A stretch of 62,458 nucleotides of DNA, taken from positions 1 through 62,458 of the forward strand of contig JBAZND010000003.1 of assembly GCA_041649415.1 (NCBI GenBank), read 5' to 3'. The translations under genes and the position numbers were made by a program. Source of the stretch: JALOAR01 sp041649415 (lineage in GTDB: Bacteria; Patescibacteriota; Minisyncoccia; UBA6257; Colwellbacteraceae). Numbering within the stretch: position 1 is the first letter of the stretch; every line of letters starts with the position of its first letter. Shown piece after piece: positions 59,066 through 62,458 of this stretch. The notes under the pieces are model-generated. The model did not search any database and was not told the origin of the DNA. It saw nothing but the letters and a program-made list of their open reading frames with translations.

Positions 59066-59953
59066 ATGGCGACGATTTACGAACACAAGGATAGCAATAT
59101 CCGAAAGACTTGGATTATCATCACCGTTTTTTTGGTGCTTTTAATTTCTTTCGGCTGGATTATTTCCCGGGCCTACAACGATCCGATGATACTTTACGTT
59201 GTTGCGGCTGCCGCTTCGCTTATGAGCGTCGCAAGTTACTGGTTTTCGGATAAGCTCGTCATTGCTTCCACTCGAGCGCAAGAAGTTACGTCAAAAACCA
59301 ATCCCGAACTCATCCGCATTGTTGAAAATCTCGCAATTACCGCAGGACTCCCGATGCCGAAAGTTTATATCGTGCCGGAGATGGCGCCGAACGCTTTTGC
59401 CACCGGTCGCGACCCCAAACATGCCGTTCTTGCCGTAACGGAGGGATTGATTAGACGCTTAGACCGCACGGAGCTTGAAGGCGTTATCGCCCATGAGTTA
59501 TCACACGTCGGCAACAGGGATATGTTGCTCGGAACGGTAATCGTCGTGCTAGTCGGCTTCATTTCCGTCACTTCCGATATTCTCTTAAGGGCGAATGTCT
59601 TTAGGAGTAGGGATAGAGATAGCAGAGATAACGTTTTTGCCTTGCTTTCGGTTATCGGCGCGATTATCGCTCCCATTGCCGCGCTGTTCATTCAGCTTGC
59701 CGTTTCGCGCAAGAGGGAATTTTTGGCGGACGCATCTGGGGCTCTCTTAACCCGTTATCCCGAGGGTCTCGCAAACGCGCTTATAAAAATCGCAAACGAC
59801 CCGACTCCCATGCGTCGTGTATCCTCCGCGACCGCCCATCTTTGGCTCTCAAGCCCCATTAAAGACGGCAAAAAAGCAGGGATAATGAAGCTCTTTATGA
59901 CCCACCCGCCGATTGAAGATAGAGTAAAAGCGTTAAGGGAAATGGGAAAGTAG
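59066..59953 (+). CDS. htpX: HtpX-like M48 membrane metalloprotease
   Basis: The protein has 295 residues with four hydrophobic segments and the zinc site H143-E144-x2-H147 (AHELSHVGN), with the third ligand in SRKREFLADASG. It degrades damaged membrane proteins. The ATG at 59066 is preferred to TTG 59060 because a TAGATT (59054-59059) lies 6 nt before it. lemA is immediately upstream, and the M16 peptidase gene follows after 1 nt. Confidence 0.95.
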   Translation: MATIYEHKDSNIRKTWIIITVFLVLLISFGWIISRAYNDPMILYVVAAAASLMSVASYWFSDKLVIASTRAQEVTSKTNPELIRIVENLAITAGLPMPKVYIVPEMAPNAFATGRDPKHAVLAVTEGLIRRLDRTELEGVIAHELSHVGNRDMLLGTVIVVLVGFISVTSDILLRANVFRSRDRDSRDNVFALLSVIGAIIAPIAALFIQLAVSRKREFLADASGALLTRYPEGLANALIKIANDPTPMRRVSSATAHLWLSSPIKDGKKAGIMKLFMTHPPIEDRVKALREMGK

Positions 59954-59954
59954 G

Positions 59955-61196
59955 ATGAAAAAGTACGAGATTACGATTTTAGACAACGGGTTAAAAGTCA
60001 TCACAAGTTATACCCCTCAATTTGAAGGAATGCATCTGGCTTTATGGGTAAAAACGGGAGCACGTTATGAAAATGAAAACGAGCTAGGGTTTAGTCATCT
60101 TTTTGAGCATCTGCTTTTTCTAGGGAATGATAAATATAAAAATAAATTTGAAATATCAAGCGCGGTTGAGGCAAAAGGAGCGAAAATAAACGGCGCCACA
60201 GGAAGGGATCGCGTTTACTTTTATATTGAAGGAGCTGCTGAATATGCGGATGATTCGTTTGATGTTCTCTCACATTTAATCTTGAACCCATTGCTCAAAA
60301 AAGAAGACCTAGAAAAAGAAAAACAAATTGTTTTGAGAGAAATGGATAGAAGTAAAGATAACCCCATGATGTGGGCTACCCGCATAGCGTATAAGAAAAA
60401 TTTTGAAGACCATCCGCTTGCAAACGACCCTCTTGGCTCGGAAGAAACTGTGTTAGCAGCTGATATTGAAACGTTAAAAAATTACCATAAAAAAGTTTTT
60501 ATCCCTCAAAATTCGGCTCTTATTGTTACTGGAGGACTGTCACATGACGATGCTGAAAAATTAGCAAAAAAATATTTAGGGGAGTGGAAAGGACAAAAAG
60601 ACAATCCATCAGAAACCAATATTCCAATCTTGCCAAGGAAGAAAGAAGATAACTTATTTGAAGGAAGGGATATAGGAGAAACCCAGCTGCGTTTTTATTA
60701 TTTAACAGGAGGAGTTGATGAAGAAGAAGACAATGCAGCCCTTGAAATAATAGCCTCTCATTTGGGATACGGCATGAGTTCGCTTTTAAATCAAGAAATA
60801 AGAGAGAAGAGAAAACTCACTTACAATATTTCAGCCCAAATCCAAACTTTTTCAGACGCCGGTTTATTTGGTATCGCGACATCAACCAAAAATCCAAAAG
60901 AAATGATCCACGCGGTCAAAGAAATTATGGAAGACTTGGAAGAACACTTGTCAAAACAGAATTTTGGGGAGATGAAAATGAAACTCGTCAATTTTTATAA
61001 GACACAAAACATAGACCCTTTCTATATAACAGACATAGGGAGAGGATTCATTCTAAGAGACGCTCTTCATACAACGGAAGATTACATTTCTGTAATTTCA
61101 AGCATTACTGAAGCGCAACTAATAAACGCAGCAAAGAAATATTTATCCCCAGATAATCTTTTAATTGTCGCTTTAGGACCGGAAGGCGTTAAATAA
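59955..61196 (+). CDS. M16 family zinc peptidase
   Basis: The protein has 413 residues. The inverted zinc motif is H48-x2-E51-H52 (FSHLFEHLLFLG), with further conserved IVLREMDRSKDNP and a second, inactive-looking half (LRFYYLTGGVDEEEDNAAL, REKRKLTYNISA). It is a single-chain peptidase of the PqqL/processing-peptidase type and may degrade peptides. No signal peptide is seen. A bidirectional terminator follows. Confidence 0.9.
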   Translation: MKKYEITILDNGLKVITSYTPQFEGMHLALWVKTGARYENENELGFSHLFEHLLFLGNDKYKNKFEISSAVEAKGAKINGATGRDRVYFYIEGAAEYADDSFDVLSHLILNPLLKKEDLEKEKQIVLREMDRSKDNPMMWATRIAYKKNFEDHPLANDPLGSEETVLAADIETLKNYHKKVFIPQNSALIVTGGLSHDDAEKLAKKYLGEWKGQKDNPSETNIPILPRKKEDNLFEGRDIGETQLRFYYLTGGVDEEEDNAALEIIASHLGYGMSSLLNQEIREKRKLTYNISAQIQTFSDAGLFGIATSTKNPKEMIHAVKEIMEDLEEHLSKQNFGEMKMKLVNFYKTQNIDPFYITDIGRGFILRDALHTTEDYISVISSITEAQLINAAKKYLSPDNLLIVALGPEGVK

Positions 61197-61228
61197 AGCT
61201 TAACCGAGGGAAAAAAGGCGAGTAAAAA

Positions 61229-61259
61229 TAAAAACGGCGACTTTCGGTCGTTGTTTTTA
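61229..61259 (+). terminator. Terminator after the M16 peptidase
   Basis: An imperfect CGGCGAC/GTCGTTG stem with A-rich and T-rich flanks. It lies between converging genes and may work both ways. Confidence 0.7.
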
Positions 61260-61270
61260 TTCGCAGGTTT

Positions 61271-61471
61271 TTACGATAAAGAAAATAATTTATCAATCGG
61301 AGTTTTTAGTTCCTTTGCTATATTTAACGCCAGTTTAAGAGAAGGATTATATTTTCCCTGTTCAAGAAAAATAATGGTCTCTCTGCGCACGCCGACACGA
61401 TCAGCCAACTCCTCTTGTGTTAGATTTTTTTGAGCTCTGAACTCTTTTACCCTTACTTTAATTACGTTCAT
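61271..61471 (-). CDS. XRE-family transcriptional regulator
   Basis: The protein has 66 residues: a helix-turn-helix with VRVKEFRAQKNLTQEELADRVGVRRETIIFLEQGKYNPSLKLALNIAKEL, the full HTH_3 domain and no more. Its start overlaps the upstream gene by 14 nt. Small XRE proteins like this often sit beside DUF2178-type membrane proteins and may regulate that operon. Confidence 0.93.
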   Translation of the reverse strand: MNVIKVRVKEFRAQKNLTQEELADRVGVRRETIIFLEQGKYNPSLKLALNIAKELKTPIDKLFSLS

Positions 61472-61844
61472 CTTTTCGTTCGTAAATTTTAAAGAGGATG
61501 GAATAAATAATCATTAGCAGACAAGCCGAATACAAGAGAGTGCTTCCGACAGAAAAGAGAACAGCATTGTCCTTTTCGGATATATAAAGAATAAGACCCG
61601 CGATAACCGCGAGCGCGTTATAGGTTGTCATCGCGCGCATAGAAGCCTTGCCCGCCAACCGATAATCACGTTCGTCGGCTATTACCCCTTTGACCCTGTT
61701 TTTCAAAGCAAACAGAGATACCCATGCCGTCACAAGAAAAGCTATGGGTAAATACCAGTTACCGTTATTTACCGATACACCAGTAACAAAGCCGACGATA
61801 ATAACCGCAACAACCTTACAAATTGTGAACGTTTTCTTAGTCAT
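61458..61844 (-). CDS. DUF2178-like membrane protein
   Basis: The protein has 128 residues with four hydrophobic helices (10-25, 32-48, 75-92, 98-117) and the loop RVKGVIADERDYRLAGKASMRAMT, which resembles DUF2178. Function unknown. It is the first gene of a two-gene unit with the XRE regulator; the pair is widespread, but its role is undescribed as far as I know. A TAGAAT is 14 nt upstream. Confidence 0.7.
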   Translation of the reverse strand: MTKKTFTICKVVAVIIVGFVTGVSVNNGNWYLPIAFLVTAWVSLFALKNRVKGVIADERDYRLAGKASMRAMTTYNALAVIAGLILYISEKDNAVLFSVGSTLLYSACLLMIIYSILFKIYERKDERN

Positions 61845-61982
61845 ATTATTGTTAATTAATTCTAACTATTCTGATGTTAGAAAGATATAACATTGCTGTC
61901 AAGTGGATAAAAACAGCGGTGATCCGATTAGAAGCAATTAAGGGCTATTTATAAAGAGCGCCAGAGGGAGGGTCTCCTTCGC

Positions 61983-62276
61983 CTATGGCTTCGAACGACC
62001 AATTCTACCATTTTCAAAATCCCTCGCTAAAGCTACGGATACCAAACGTTTGTAGGCGAAAGATTTTCCCGAACCGTTTTTTAAATAAAGTTCAAAATCT
62101 CGTGCTTGTTTTTCTGTTTCAAAGGCTCCATACCAAACGAGCTTCCAAGGCATGTGCGGTCTTGTTGATGAGACTTTCCCTTCATTGTGTAATCCAAACC
62201 TTACTTTCAAATCGCGCGTTGAGCCAAAATAAAATATATGAGATTTTGAACTTAATAGAATGTATGTGTAGTACAT
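61983..62276 (-). CDS. GIY-YIG nuclease family protein
   Basis: The protein has 97 residues: YYTYILLSSKSHIFYFGSTRDLKVRF with YIL and FYFG for the GIY/YIG signature, then HNEGKVSSTRPHMPWKLVWY and a Glu-rich end (FELYLKNGSGKSF) with the second conserved positions. Such small single-domain proteins are common in CPR; their substrates are unknown. It lies beside tRNA-Ser, where mobile genes often insert. Confidence 0.88.
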   Translation of the reverse strand: MYYTYILLSSKSHIFYFGSTRDLKVRFGLHNEGKVSSTRPHMPWKLVWYGAFETEKQARDFELYLKNGSGKSFAYKRLVSVALARDFENGRIGRSKP

Positions 62277-62332
62277 TATCTCATCATTATATTAACGAGG
62301 GCATGCAATTCCGTAGCTTTAGCGAAGGATTG

Positions 62333-62417
62333 CGGAGAGGGAGGGATTCGAACCCTCGATACCTTGCGGTATACCCGCTTTCCAAGCGAGCGCACTAGGC
62401 CTCTATGCGACCTCTCC
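62333..62417 (-). tRNA. tRNA-Ser (GGA)
   Basis: Reading the minus strand, a 7 bp acceptor GGAGAGG/CCTCTCC, D arm, anticodon arm with loop TTGGAAA (anticodon GGA), a long variable arm (about 15 nt), and a T arm with GGGTTCGAATCCC-type sequence. Discriminator G. CCA is not encoded. Confidence 0.95.
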
Positions 62418-62458
62418 AAGTTCTTTCTTTAACTCTTCCCTCTTATATCCCTTCTTTA

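Noticed and set aside
61985..62398. Plus-strand 137-codon reading frame over the GIY-YIG gene and tRNA-Ser
   Set aside because: It is antisense to a recognisable GIY-YIG protein and runs through a tRNA; its end is the usual artefact of tRNA complement.

Overview
The window comes from a Patescibacteria (CPR) genome, most likely the Parcubacteria/Paceibacteria side. It starts inside a divergent 16S rRNA gene with no 23S or 5S gene behind it. Proteins are short, genes are tightly packed, and there is a type IV pilus operon with a protein carrying the 'GWAWSD' repeat common in Parcubacteria. An anaerobic class III ribonucleotide reductase (NrdD/NrdG) is the only reductase seen. TGA is used as a stop, so the recoded Gracilibacteria/Absconditabacteria are excluded.

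Layout: 1-665, 16S 3' part. 803-9017, receiver protein plus type IV pilus genes (pilin-like, PilB, PilC, pseudopilins, fused PilM-PilN). 8988-15543, housekeeping (pth, signal peptidase, hisS, HIT, bS21, YqeY, ybeY, ftsA, ftsZ). 15621-41230, accessory region: tRNA-Asn, nucleotide-handling enzymes (phosphatase, deaminase, two Nudix, HIT, NDK-like, P-loop kinase), repeats, an hsdM fossil, two P-type ATPases, TspO, a VirB2-like/C39 peptidase fusion, a TasA-SipW-DUF5305 fibre operon, a lysozyme-inhibitor pair, a glycosyltransferase and a radical SAM protein. 41290-61196, mostly core: metalloprotease, nrdDG, zinc ABC transporter, SIMPL, GerMN, truB, gpsA, murA, rmuC, groESL, lemA/htpX, M16 peptidase. 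61271-62417, a small regulator/membrane pair, a GIY-YIG protein and tRNA-Ser.

The most interesting signal concerns translation initiation. The 16S tail after helix 45 lacks the CCUCC anti-Shine-Dalgarno, although helix 45 itself is intact. In keeping with that, at least ten genes have a TATAAT-like box only 6-8 nt before the start codon and no Shine-Dalgarno, which predicts leaderless mRNAs. A second class of mainly accessory genes (zinc-ribbon proteins, TasA/SipW operon, radical SAM gene and others) has textbook AGGAGG sites 7-10 nt before the start, 5' leaders, and usually a strong intrinsic terminator. The two classes imply either two initiation modes, or acquired genes whose ribosome binding sites do not match this ribosome.

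The TasA-like proteins, SipW-type peptidase and DUF5305 protein probably build a surface fibre. With the pili, the C39 fusion and the MliC/META lysozyme-inhibitor pair, this suits an epibiont in contact with other cells. All functions are read from sequence motifs; no database search was made.
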